Shown piece by piece: positions 25,962 through 34,196 of a stretch of 64,000 nucleotides of DNA (positions are counted from its first letter, which is position 1; the number at the start of each line of letters is the position of its first letter). The stretch spans positions 1-64,000 of the forward strand of contig NZ_FQUN01000021.1 of the NCBI RefSeq assembly GCF_900129005.1, in the 5' to 3' direction. Origin of the DNA: Leeuwenhoekiella marinoflava DSM 3653 (GTDB taxonomy: Bacteria; Bacteroidota; Bacteroidia; Flavobacteriales; Flavobacteriaceae). The position numbers and the translations under genes are program-made. A model generated the notes under the pieces. The model was not told where the DNA came from, made no database searches, and was given only the letters and a program-made list of their open reading frames with translations.

Positions 25962-27480
25962 TACTTTTTATTTTTCGACCATTCAATCCATTTGAGTATA
26001 ACTCTTGATATGTCTTGGTCTCATTCTCATTGATTCGGCGGACAATATACTTTTTGTCGATACCCTTTCTATTTTCAATACCCATTGATTTTAGCAGTTC
26101 CTTAAAACCTTCGATGGTATTTTTATGATAGTTGGCAACTTTGGTTTTTTTATCTTTTACAACAATGGATGCAACTCGGGAAGGCACCATTGTGGTAATT
26201 CCCGTAGGGCAGGTATCCAAATTGCATTTTAGCGATTGCACACAGCCCAAGGCAAACATCATCCCTCTTGCGCTATAACAGGCATCTGCGCCGAGCGCCA
26301 TCATTCTATAGATATCAAAAGCGGATATAATTTTACCAGCTGCCATTACTTTAATTTCATCTCGCAACCCATACTTTTTAAGAATGCCGTTTGCGAAATG
26401 GATGGCTTCAATTATTGGCATACCGGCCCAATGTAAGGATTCCATATGGGCAGCACCAGAGCCACCTTCGGCACCGTCAATGGCTATAAAGTCTGGGCAA
26501 TTTTGCTTTTCGGCAAAGGTTTGAACCATTCTTTCAAACTCATCTTGTTGACCAATGCACAGCTTTATTCCCACAGGTTTTCCTTTAGAGAGTTTTCTCA
26601 ATTTTCTAATGAAGCGTAGCATTTCAACGTCATTGTCGAATGCCGAATGAAAGGCTGGGGAATGAATTTCCGTTCCCTGCTCCACATCCCTGAATTTGGC
26701 AATTTCCTTTGTGTTCTTCTTTGCCGGCAAAATTGCCCCAAAGCCAGGTTTGGCACCTTGCGATATTTTTATTTCAATCATTTTCACTACATCGTTGGTT
26801 GCGATATCGGCGAATTTTTTGGCGTCAAAATTTCCTTCTGCATCACGACATCCAAAATAGCCTGTTCCAAACTGAAAGATAATATCTGCACCGTATTCTT
26901 GATGATAGGGTGTAAAGCCACCTTCGCCGGTGTTTTGAGCAAAACCTGCTATTTTCGCACCACCGTTAAAAGCAAGGGTAGCATTTTTGCTTATGGAACC
27001 AAAACTCATTCCCGCAAGGTTGAGAATGCTGGCAGAGTAAGGTTTTAAGCAGTGGGAACTTCCTATAAGAACTCTAAAGTCGTCATTGATTTGTTTTGCA
27101 GGATATGTGGAATGGGTAAACCACTCGCGCCCCACTTTGTCATACGGAATCTGTGTTCCAAAAGGTTGATTTATAAGCGCATCGGCAGCTCTTTTATAGA
27201 CAATTTCCTTTTGAATTAAAGTAAAGGGTTGCCCTTCGGTACGGTTGAGCAATAATGTTTCCTGAATAACGTGGCGTTGCTCCTCAAGAAGATTTGTGAT
27301 TCTACCAAGCAAAGGGTAGGTTCTCCTAATATTATTTGATTCTTGAAAATAGTCCACAAGACCGAGAACGAGTAAAGGAAGGATAATCAATCCAATCCAC
27401 CACAAATGGGGATGCCAAAATACCATAACGATATATGCAGCAACTAAAAATATAGCGGTTATAATAAATCCTTTTCTCAT
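25954..27480 (-). CDS. FMN-binding glutamate synthase-like protein
   Basis: 508 residues. Two N-terminal membrane segments, then the FMN-binding TIM barrel of GltB: GMSFGSISKNATLAFNGGAK, SQGAKPGFGAILPAKKNTKE, FIAIDGAEGGSGAAHMESL and GADACYSARGMMFALGC. A Cys cluster (CVQSLKCNLDTCPTG) would bind a 3Fe-4S cluster. It lacks the glutaminase and GXGXG domains of full GltB. The in vivo reaction of this stand-alone, membrane-tethered type is not established. Confidence 0.88.
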   Translation of the reverse strand: MRKGFIITAIFLVAAYIVMVFWHPHLWWIGLIILPLLVLGLVDYFQESNNIRRTYPLLGRITNLLEEQRHVIQETLLLNRTEGQPFTLIQKEIVYKRAADALINQPFGTQIPYDKVGREWFTHSTYPAKQINDDFRVLIGSSHCLKPYSASILNLAGMSFGSISKNATLAFNGGAKIAGFAQNTGEGGFTPYHQEYGADIIFQFGTGYFGCRDAEGNFDAKKFADIATNDVVKMIEIKISQGAKPGFGAILPAKKNTKEIAKFRDVEQGTEIHSPAFHSAFDNDVEMLRFIRKLRKLSKGKPVGIKLCIGQQDEFERMVQTFAEKQNCPDFIAIDGAEGGSGAAHMESLHWAGMPIIEAIHFANGILKKYGLRDEIKVMAAGKIISAFDIYRMMALGADACYSARGMMFALGCVQSLKCNLDTCPTGITTMVPSRVASIVVKDKKTKVANYHKNTIEGFKELLKSMGIENRKGIDKKYIVRRINENETKTYQELYSNGLNGRKIKSNG

Positions 27481-27489
27481 TTTTCAGTA

Positions 27490-28164
27490 TTAATGTGAAT
27501 GTTCATCACTTTCTCCGTGACCTTCTTCGTTTTCGTTACCAAGATATTTCCCCTGTGGGCCAACTCCTTCAATATGCACGAGCTGTGAACCATAGTGTCC
27601 TGCCTGTGCTACTGAATATCCTGCAAAAGCCATAACTACAAATACCCCAATTTCAAAACCTCGCTTTAATTTGTACCAGAAGAGGCTTACTATTTTTAAT
27701 AGGGCTGCCAAAGCACTTGCCCATAAAGTCCAATCTGCATATTTGTCGTGCAGTTCCAAGACCTTTTTTGCGGTTTCTGTAAGTCCTTCGGTATGTGGGT
27801 GCACCAGTGTACCTGCTACGTAAGCTCCGATAAATCCGAATCCTACTGTTAGTAAAATGACCCAATCCAGTGTGCGATTTAAAACGAACAGCTGGATGAG
27901 CTGTAACAAAACTGCCAATAAAAGCAGTACAATCGGGAAGTGTACAACTAATGGATGCAGATTAGGGAAATCGTCCAAACCGGCTTCAGTATGGTCTTGT
28001 GAGACAGAAATTGGACTGCTTGTTTCAAAAATAGAAAGTGATTTCTCATCCTTGATGTCGGTTTTAGTTTCAGAAACAATAAAATTACTATCAGCAAATA
28101 CCGTCGAAAAACCTCCAAACAAGGCTAACATCAATACGGTGAAAATTATTTTTTTAGATTTCAT
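27490..28164 (-). CDS. DUF2231 membrane protein
   Basis: About 224 residues from the ATG at 28164, which begins a signal-like segment (KKIIFTVLMLALFGGFSTVF). After a linker it has the DUF2231 core (NLHPLVVHFPIVLLLLAVLL) with four membrane helices and conserved His, then a His-rich tail (NENEEGHGESDEHSH). The HPxxVHFP motif recalls heme or metal sites. The start at 28164 avoids overlap with the small gene ending at 28181. Confidence 0.85.
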   Translation of the reverse strand: MKSKKIIFTVLMLALFGGFSTVFADSNFIVSETKTDIKDEKSLSIFETSSPISVSQDHTEAGLDDFPNLHPLVVHFPIVLLLLAVLLQLIQLFVLNRTLDWVILLTVGFGFIGAYVAGTLVHPHTEGLTETAKKVLELHDKYADWTLWASALAALLKIVSLFWYKLKRGFEIGVFVVMAFAGYSVAQAGHYGSQLVHIEGVGPQGKYLGNENEEGHGESDEHSH

Positions 28165-28180
28165 TTTATATAGTTTTAAA

Positions 28181-28318
28181 TTAATCACCTGTTAATTGCA
28201 AGATCAATACACCTATCACAATAATGGCTATAATGGCATAAATGGTATAATTGAACCATTTTTTGAAGCCACTTCTCTTTTGTTTGGTTTCGCTACCGGT
28301 TTTACAACAATCTTTCAT
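28181..28318 (-). CDS. small Cys-rich single-pass membrane protein
   Basis: 45 residues: MKDCCKTGSETKQKRSGFKK, then a membrane helix (YTIYAIIAIIVIGVLILQL) and a short end. The Cys pair near the N-terminus is a plausible metal site. It lies 16 bases before the DUF2231 ATG and 103 bases after the structured repeat pair, so leads the 28318-24787 operon. Confidence 0.65.
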   Translation of the reverse strand: MKDCCKTGSETKQKRSGFKKWFNYTIYAIIAIIVIGVLILQLTGD

Positions 28319-28420
28319 CTGTTGATATTTATTTATTTTTAATTATCAGATGTAATTGGCCAATCAACATTTCGCTTGTTATCAACTTTTTTGTATGGCT
28401 CATTTCATACTATTTTATTT

Positions 28421-28488
28421 GTGCCTAATTAAGAGAAAGGGCTTCACTAACCAACCAAAAGTATGTGCCCTCTCTCTTATTAGGACTT
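28421..28488 (-). ncRNA. structured repeat element, copy 3
   Basis: On the minus strand: AAGTCCTAA, then AAGAGAGAGGGC, loop TTTTGGTTGGTTAGT, GCCCTTTCTCTT, then TTAGGCAC. The long inner stem differs entirely in sequence from that of copy 2 (TGGGAAGGA) but remains paired, which is compensatory change. It is nearest to the 28318 start. Confidence 0.6.
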
Positions 28489-28496
28489 AAATTTTT

Positions 28497-28559
28497 GCCT
28501 GACCTGGGAAGGAATTAACACTAACCATCAACATTGTTTTCCTTCCCACGACAGGACTT
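28497..28559 (-). ncRNA. structured repeat element, copy 2
   Basis: On the minus strand: AAGTCCTG, TCG, TGGGAAGGA, loop with AATGTTGATGGTTAGT, TCCTTCCCA, GGT, CAGGC. It is in tandem with copy 3, 8 bases away, in the 410-base gap before the 28318 gene. The remainder of this gap (28560-28728) holds no gene. Confidence 0.6.
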
Positions 28560-28728
28560 AATGACTACCCAAGATATCCCAGACATCTTATTTACTTCTG
28601 TTAACTAATAAACCAGAGCAACAAAAGATGCTTAGGGAAGGGATTACCTATTGAATAGTCTTTTGTATTTTGCCATATTTAAACTTCCTACTACCATATT
28701 ATCGGTTTCTTACTTTGTTTATTTACAC

Positions 28729-29160
28729 TCAATTATTTCCTTTTGCAATTAGGCTGTCCAATTCCATATACTTTTCTTTCATTAGGCTTAACGCAAAAGC
28801 TCCAGCAGAAGCTGTAAAGACTGAAAAGTCTAATGCTCCTTTTATTCCAGTGGAAAATGTCATTGAAAGCGCAAATAGTAGCAGTAAAAATCCACTCCAT
28901 TTTGCGAACAATTCTGTTTTAAATCCAATTATCAAGAAGAATGCAAAAATAATTTCAGCTGCGGTTGCAATAATTCCGATTGTTGAAATTAATGAGTCCG
29001 GAATCCAAGGATTTATCTGTTGTGTGTAGTTAAGAAAATTATCCCAATTCCCCCACACAGAAACATCTTTGTTCCACAATCCAAATCTATCAGCTACTGC
29101 CGATAAAAATCCGATTGATATTGCAAGTCGCAAAAAGAGTTTGATTATTTTAGTCCTCAT
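28729..29160 (-). CDS. DoxX family membrane protein
   Basis: 143 residues, four membrane helices. LRLAISIGFLSAVADRFGLW opens the DoxX fold, followed by AAEIIFAFFLIIGFKTELFA and a third and fourth helix. DoxX proteins take part in thiosulfate oxidation or redox homeostasis in other bacteria; here the role is unknown. It is the last gene of the 33561-28729 run. Confidence 0.85.
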   Translation of the reverse strand: MRTKIIKLFLRLAISIGFLSAVADRFGLWNKDVSVWGNWDNFLNYTQQINPWIPDSLISTIGIIATAAEIIFAFFLIIGFKTELFAKWSGFLLLLFALSMTFSTGIKGALDFSVFTASAGAFALSLMKEKYMELDSLIAKGNN

Positions 29161-29216
29161 CTTTGATTATTGTTGGTTGCTTAATTCTCTTGATTTTGGT
29201 CAAAAGGATTACAACT

Positions 29217-29777
29217 TTACTGAATTGTCTTTTGAACTTTCCCACATTTAAGCATTTTGCTGCCATAGTAGGGGTTTTTTACTTCATTACTTGTACTTAA
29301 CCAAGCACTTCCTTTATCGTACATTGGGCAAAATTGTTCATATAACGTGCTTTTTGTACCCGTAATAGCTACCATATCAGTAATATCCTTACTTAACGTT
29401 TTAAAGTGCTCGCGTTGGTGGTCTATCGCACTTTCAGAAATATGTTCTGCGTGCTCGGTAGCATCTTCTATGATATCGGCCAGCTCTTTTTGTTGTTCTT
29501 TTGAGTAACTACTCTTATCGAATTTTTTAAGAGAGGCTACCAATTTAGAACCTGATTGTGCCGCTTTCTTGGTGTCATCGCCTACCAAAGCATCTTTCAA
29601 CATAAAATAATCGGCAAGAACCGTTTCTGCCGCTGGATTCATTTTGTCCATTTTCATTTTACTATGATCCATTTCCATTTCACCGTGCTTGTGGTTCATT
29701 TTTTCTTTTTCCTGGGCGTTGGTAAAAGAAACTGCTAACAATAGCATTACTGCTATACTCATTTTTAAATTTTTCAT
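29217..29777 (-). CDS. DUF3347 protein (periplasmic, Met/His-rich start)
   Basis: 186 residues with a signal peptide ([17 protein letters not shown]), then a Met/His-rich stretch ([20 protein letters not shown]) and a DUF3347 domain ([20 protein letters not shown]; ending [13 protein letters not shown] and [14 protein letters not shown]). The same domain ends the CusB adaptor and makes up the product of 30254-30841. Likely binds Cu(I) in the periplasm, inferred from the ligands and context. Confidence 0.88.
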   Translation of the reverse strand: MKNLKMSIAVMLLLAVSFTNAQEKEKMNHKHGEMEMDHSKMKMDKMNPAAETVLADYFMLKDALVGDDTKKAAQSGSKLVASLKKFDKSSYSKEQQKELADIIEDATEHAEHISESAIDHQREHFKTLSKDITDMVAITGTKSTLYEQFCPMYDKGSAWLSTSNEVKNPYYGSKMLKCGKVQKTIQ

Positions 29778-29800
29778 TTTTATTATTTTTAAATTATTGT

Positions 29801-30253
29801 TTATAAACTATCTTTTAATTGTGTGATAAAATTGATTAATTCTTCTGCCTCCGCTTCAGAAAACTTAGCATCTTTATGTATCAAAGTGTAAGAATCCAAA
29901 GGCATTTCTCCGCTTTCTATCTGTTTGATAATTGATCGAAGTTTACTTGATTTTCTTCGGCTTGAAAGCGAATCCCATTCGTTAAAATTAAGTTCGGCCT
30001 TGCCTTCTTTAATGTGGTCTTCCAAAAACCAAGCAGCGGGTTGAATCTTATTATACCAAGGATATTGCGTATTGTTACTGTGACAATCATAGCAGGATAC
30101 CTGTAATTTTTTCTGAATAGTTTCAGGAACATTATGTACCAACATAAAATCAGTTTCGGGAACCGTATAACTTTGATTGCGTTCCGTGGGAATAAATTGA
30201 ATCCCCACAAACCCTACCAGTGCTATTATTGCTATGATTTTTAAAATTTTCAT
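29801..30253 (-). CDS. haem-binding domain protein
   Basis: 150 residues with an N-terminal membrane or signal segment ([18 protein letters not shown]). It carries the single c-type haem motif [20 protein letters not shown] and [17 protein letters not shown] typical of the Bacteroidota haem-binding domain family. It lies between two DUF3347 genes and might pass electrons during copper oxidation, inferred from position only. Confidence 0.85.
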   Translation of the reverse strand: MKILKIIAIIALVGFVGIQFIPTERNQSYTVPETDFMLVHNVPETIQKKLQVSCYDCHSNNTQYPWYNKIQPAAWFLEDHIKEGKAELNFNEWDSLSSRRKSSKLRSIIKQIESGEMPLDSYTLIHKDAKFSEAEAEELINFITQLKDSL

Positions 30254-30841
30254 TTAATTGATTTCCTTTTGCATTTCACCACAGGTCAACATTTTACTTC
30301 CATAATAAGGATTCTTAACGTCCTTGCTCATACTTAACCAATTACTACCTCCATCATACATTGGGCAGAATAGTTGATACAAGGTGTTTTCTGTACCGGT
30401 TATAGCAACCATATCTGTTACATCCTTACTTATGATTTTAAAATGTTCTCGCTGGTGTGCTATATCACTTTCTGAAATATGTTCTGCGTGTTCTGTGGCA
30501 TCTTCCATAATATCCTTGAGTTCCTGTTGCTCACTATCTGAATAGCTGGATGCATCAAAATTTCCAAAAGTACTTGCAAGCGTTGCTCCCAATTCTTTTG
30601 CCTTATCATTGTCATCGCCTACAAGTGCATCTTTCAAGTTGAAATAATCTTTCAGGATTGCTTCTGCTTTTGCGTCTTGGTTGTCACTCATTGCCATATC
30701 ATCTTTGTCATCCATAGACTCTTGGTACATCTCATTGCTCATAGGTGCAGCTGGTTCATCTTTTTTTCCGTCCTTACAGGATATAGCCGTAAGGGTTAAG
30801 GTCATTACTAAAATACCGACGGTCATTTTTAATTTTTTCAT
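30254..30841 (-). CDS. DUF3347 lipoprotein
   Basis: 195 residues. Signal peptide with lipobox ([11 protein letters not shown]), an acidic Met-containing linker, and a DUF3347 domain ([47 protein letters not shown]). Closest in the window to the 29217-29777 product. Ends directly against the start of the haem-binding gene (1 base). Confidence 0.88.
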   Translation of the reverse strand: MKKLKMTVGILVMTLTLTAISCKDGKKDEPAAPMSNEMYQESMDDKDDMAMSDNQDAKAEAILKDYFNLKDALVGDDNDKAKELGATLASTFGNFDASSYSDSEQQELKDIMEDATEHAEHISESDIAHQREHFKIISKDVTDMVAITGTENTLYQLFCPMYDGGSNWLSMSKDVKNPYYGSKMLTCGEMQKEIN

Positions 30842-30960
30842 TTTAATTTCGATTTTAATAGTTAATATTTGATTTTAATTTATTGTTATACCTGTTTACA
30901 CAGCTTAATTTTTTTTTACATAGTGCTATGTCTAACAGATTTTTGGATTGCTTCTTTTTT

Positions 30961-31155
30961 TTATTTCTTTGAGCCTATAGCCTGCTTAATTTCTTCATAC
31001 TCCTCTTTGGTTATCTCTCCTTTAGCGTACCTTTCATCAAGGACATCCATAGCCTTTGAACTTTTAGTCCGCTTTATTTTCTTTCCTCCTGCATAGATGA
31101 AAACACCTAGAATAATAACACCGAAAATGGTTAAGAAATCCCAATTGTAGTCCAT
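30961..31155 (-). CDS. SHOCT domain small membrane protein
   Basis: 64 residues: one membrane helix (FLTIFGVIILGVFIYAGGKK), then a SHOCT module (VLDERYAKGEITKEEYEEIK). SHOCT motifs are short protein-interaction segments. A paralogue is encoded at 49343-49561 in the other copper module. Confidence 0.85.
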   Translation of the reverse strand: MDYNWDFLTIFGVIILGVFIYAGGKKIKRTKSSKAMDVLDERYAKGEITKEEYEEIKQAIGSKK

Positions 31156-31173
31156 CGTTTTATTTTTTAGTCA

Positions 31174-33561
31174 TTAAAATCTTAGTGATAATCCTCCACC
31201 TGCACCAAAACGGTTATCATAACTTCCCATCAATGAGAAATTTTTGGATAAAAGATATTCAACACCCGTACTCCAAGTAATCTCTTTTTTGAAATTATCT
31301 CCTTGAGGCAGGTCATCTACCCACCCAAAATCTGCTTGGTACTCGTACATCCCAAAAACAATAGTTCTAGGGAAAATGGTAATAGCACGGCTTAAGCTAA
31401 TCTGCGGGCGTAGCTTACTATCCATCCTCACATCCAACGTAAATAAGTAGGGCGTAAGGTATCGTATCCCTGCTATAGCTGTTGTTGTTATTTCTTCAAG
31501 GCTATCCTCCATTTCGTTCTCGACATTTACACCGCCAAAAACGGTTAGATAATCATAGAGGTATCTATCGTAGGCAGCTTCAACCTCCATATTCCTGTTC
31601 CAACCATATTCGCCCCTCAAACTGAATTGGTTTCGGATATTTGAAGATATAAGGTTCAAAGTGGTCATATGTGATGCGGCATCTATCATTCCGTAGGAAT
31701 AGAACTGGTCGGTCTCGTCAATAAGTTTAGATACGGGATATTCCTTCAACCTTGGATCCCTAGGGGTATCATAACTTACAATACGCGCCATACCTCCCAT
31801 CATATGGTATAGAATATGACAATGGAAAAACCAATCGCCATATTCATCACCATAAAATTCAATGGTAACTTGTTTCATTGGTGGAACATTGACTGTGTGT
31901 TTTAAGGGTGAGTATTCCCCATTTTCGTTAATGACCCTAAAAAAATGACCGTGTAGGTGCATTGGGTGGTGCATCATAGTCAGGTTATTGAAGGTAATCC
32001 TAGTTACTTCGTCTCCCTTGATTTTTATTTTATCTGCTTCAGATAGAGGAACCCCATTCAAACTCCAGATATAGCGCTGCATATTCCCGGTAAGGTTTAA
32101 TAGGATATCCGTTACAGGAACATCTGGGTCATAATTGGTCTTCTCCGGCGATTTCAAGTAGTCATAGTTATACTCTGAAAACATATTCATTCCCTGCATT
32201 CCATCTGCTTCGTCCATTTTCATATCATCCATTTGAGAGGCCTTTTTCATTTTGGTATCCATTTTTGTGTCCATCCCTGCCATTTTGGAATGGTCCATCT
32301 GCATTGAATCCTTTTTCATATCCATTTGCATTTCGTCCATTTTATGCTTCTTCATTTCCATACCCTTCATATTGGACTTGTCCATATTCATTGTACCCAT
32401 ATCCATATCTTTCATTCCTTCCATCTGCATTCCCCATTTTTCTTTCATCTCGTAACGCTCATCTTTGCCTGGTCGGAACTTTAAAGCGGGTGCACCCATT
32501 TTCATTTTCATTTTGGCCATTTGTTGCATCATCCCTATTTTATCAGGTTTGGATACATCGGGTGCAGCAACAATAGGTCCTTGGCCTAGGTATGCCGTTG
32601 CGGTACCAGAGCCGTCTTGGGCCATAATTTTATATTCCAGTTTGCCGTTCTCCGGTATGGTTACGATAAAATCATAGGTTTCAGCGACCCCTATAAATGT
32701 CTTGTTATGCTTAACCGGTACTACATCTTTACCGTCTGCCGAGACAAGCAAAGGGTCAGGGCCGCCAAAGGCCATCCAGAACGAAGTAGAAGCAGAGCCG
32801 TCTATAATGCGAAGGCGCACTTTTTCGCCAGGTTTAAACTCGGGGTACTCCACTTTTTCTTCTCCATTAATTAAGAACGCTGGGTAATACACATCTGCCA
32901 CATCTGCACTTTCCATACGCTGTCTCCAAAAATTTAATTGCGCCCCAAATGCGCCCCTTGCAATTACTTGGTTAAGCGGCGTAGCTGTTCCTTTTCTTAT
33001 ATTGTACCATTCTGTACCTCGCTTTAAAAACCGAAGTACATCCCGCGGTTTTTCGTTGGTCCAGTCAGATAGTACCAAAACCTGCTCTTTATCATACTCC
33101 AAGGTTTTTTCTTTGGGCTGTATTACAATTGAGCCGTAAACACCGCTCTGTTCCTGCAACATTGTATGGGAATGGTACCAATAGGTGCCGTTTTGCTTTA
33201 TTGCGAATTCATATTTTAGTGTTTTACCGGGTTCTATGGGCGGTGTAGAAAGGTAGGGTACCCCATCATAAAAATTGGGCAACAACAAGCCGTGCCAATG
33301 GATGGATGTCTCCACGCTCATTTCATTTTTTACATAGATTACTGCGTACTCCCCTTCGGTAAATTCGAGCGTTGGCCCTGGAATACCTCCGTTGACGGTC
33401 ATCCCTTTTACTTCTTTACCGGCTTTATTAACCATTTCTTCCTTTAGGGTCAACGTGTATTCGTGAACGGGTAGATTATCGACATTACCTTCCACGGACT
33501 GTGCAGATGCTGTATAGGTACACAGTAACAAAAGAATAAATGCATAGCTTATTTTTTTCAT
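31174..33561 (-). CDS. multicopper oxidase fused to a CopB-like barrel
   Basis: 795 residues with a signal peptide (FILLLLCTYTASAQ). Cupredoxin motifs: IHWHGLLLPN (about 92), TYWYHSHTMLQE (about 135), and near the C-terminal third HPMHLHGHFF and WFFHCHILYHMMGGM, which supply the trinuclear cluster and a complete type 1 site (Cys, His, Met). Between them (about 345-470) lies a Met-rich block (MKGMEMKKHKMDEMQMDMKK type). Residues about 600-795 resemble CopB outer-membrane copper proteins (AYDRYLYDYLTVFGGVNVEN; AIAGIRYLTPYL; SYDNRFGAGGGLSLRF). It probably oxidises Cu(I) to Cu(II). Confidence 0.9.
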   Translation of the reverse strand: MKKISYAFILLLLCTYTASAQSVEGNVDNLPVHEYTLTLKEEMVNKAGKEVKGMTVNGGIPGPTLEFTEGEYAVIYVKNEMSVETSIHWHGLLLPNFYDGVPYLSTPPIEPGKTLKYEFAIKQNGTYWYHSHTMLQEQSGVYGSIVIQPKEKTLEYDKEQVLVLSDWTNEKPRDVLRFLKRGTEWYNIRKGTATPLNQVIARGAFGAQLNFWRQRMESADVADVYYPAFLINGEEKVEYPEFKPGEKVRLRIIDGSASTSFWMAFGGPDPLLVSADGKDVVPVKHNKTFIGVAETYDFIVTIPENGKLEYKIMAQDGSGTATAYLGQGPIVAAPDVSKPDKIGMMQQMAKMKMKMGAPALKFRPGKDERYEMKEKWGMQMEGMKDMDMGTMNMDKSNMKGMEMKKHKMDEMQMDMKKDSMQMDHSKMAGMDTKMDTKMKKASQMDDMKMDEADGMQGMNMFSEYNYDYLKSPEKTNYDPDVPVTDILLNLTGNMQRYIWSLNGVPLSEADKIKIKGDEVTRITFNNLTMMHHPMHLHGHFFRVINENGEYSPLKHTVNVPPMKQVTIEFYGDEYGDWFFHCHILYHMMGGMARIVSYDTPRDPRLKEYPVSKLIDETDQFYSYGMIDAASHMTTLNLISSNIRNQFSLRGEYGWNRNMEVEAAYDRYLYDYLTVFGGVNVENEMEDSLEEITTTAIAGIRYLTPYLFTLDVRMDSKLRPQISLSRAITIFPRTIVFGMYEYQADFGWVDDLPQGDNFKKEITWSTGVEYLLSKNFSLMGSYDNRFGAGGGLSLRF

Positions 33562-33625
33562 AAGATTACTTTTTTTAAAATTAATATTGATTATGAGAAG
33601 TTTGTGTCATAATTATGGTTGTTAT

Positions 33626-34192
33626 CTACCTTATTTGATCTAAAGGGTTTCTAATACTTTTTTGATTATTCTTATAATTAGTCAGACTCATACCAGTTTC
33701 ACTTTTAAACAGCCTACTTAAATGATTTACATTACTGTAATCAAGCAGCTGACTTATCTCCGTAAAATTACCCTCTTGTAATTGAATCAGCTCTTTCACT
33801 CTTTCTATCTTGAGTTTTATAAAGTATTTTTCTATGGTAATATGCTCCGTAACAGAAAATATTTTACTGATTTTTGAGTACTCAAGGTTTAATTTACTTT
33901 CCAAATGCTTGGACAGCGTTTTATTTAATTGAAGTGGTAATTTTTGTAATAATTTAATAAGTTCAATTTTAACTTGCTCTACTAATTGCTGGTCTTGCGC
34001 CAGTAAAATTTCGAAACCATTGTTTTCTAAAACATTTTTTATATTTTCAAAATCATCTATAGATTTCTCTTCGTAAATAATAGAACCCAATTCAATATGC
34101 TTTAAGTGAATCCCTAATGTTTCAACATCACTCTGGATTGTTTTAATACAGCGATTACACACCATATTTTTTATAAATAATTTCTTTTCCAT
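33626..34192 (-). CDS. AraC-family regulator with N-terminal HMA-like domain
   Basis: 188 residues. Residues 1-75 resemble an HMA fold: LFIKNMVCNRCIKTIQSDVE with a CxxC-type pair, then strands and a second helix (FENIKNVLENNGFEILL). Residues about 110-185 are an AraC helix-turn-helix pair (IEKYFIKLKIERVKELIQLQ; ISQLLDYSNVNHLSRLFKSE, TGMSLTNYK). Probably a one-component sensor of Cu(I)/Ag(I) acting on this operon; the sensing role is inference. It lies 4 bases from the stop of the TolC gene. A paralogue is at 46933 and a broken copy at 13284. Confidence 0.85.
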   Translation of the reverse strand: MEKKLFIKNMVCNRCIKTIQSDVETLGIHLKHIELGSIIYEEKSIDDFENIKNVLENNGFEILLAQDQQLVEQVKIELIKLLQKLPLQLNKTLSKHLESKLNLEYSKISKIFSVTEHITIEKYFIKLKIERVKELIQLQEGNFTEISQLLDYSNVNHLSRLFKSETGMSLTNYKNNQKSIRNPLDQIR

Positions 34193-34196
34193 CCGG

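Noticed and set aside
32252-32887. Several plus-strand frames rich in Ser, Phe and Ile
   Set aside because: They are shadows of the Met-rich block of the multicopper oxidase on the other strand.
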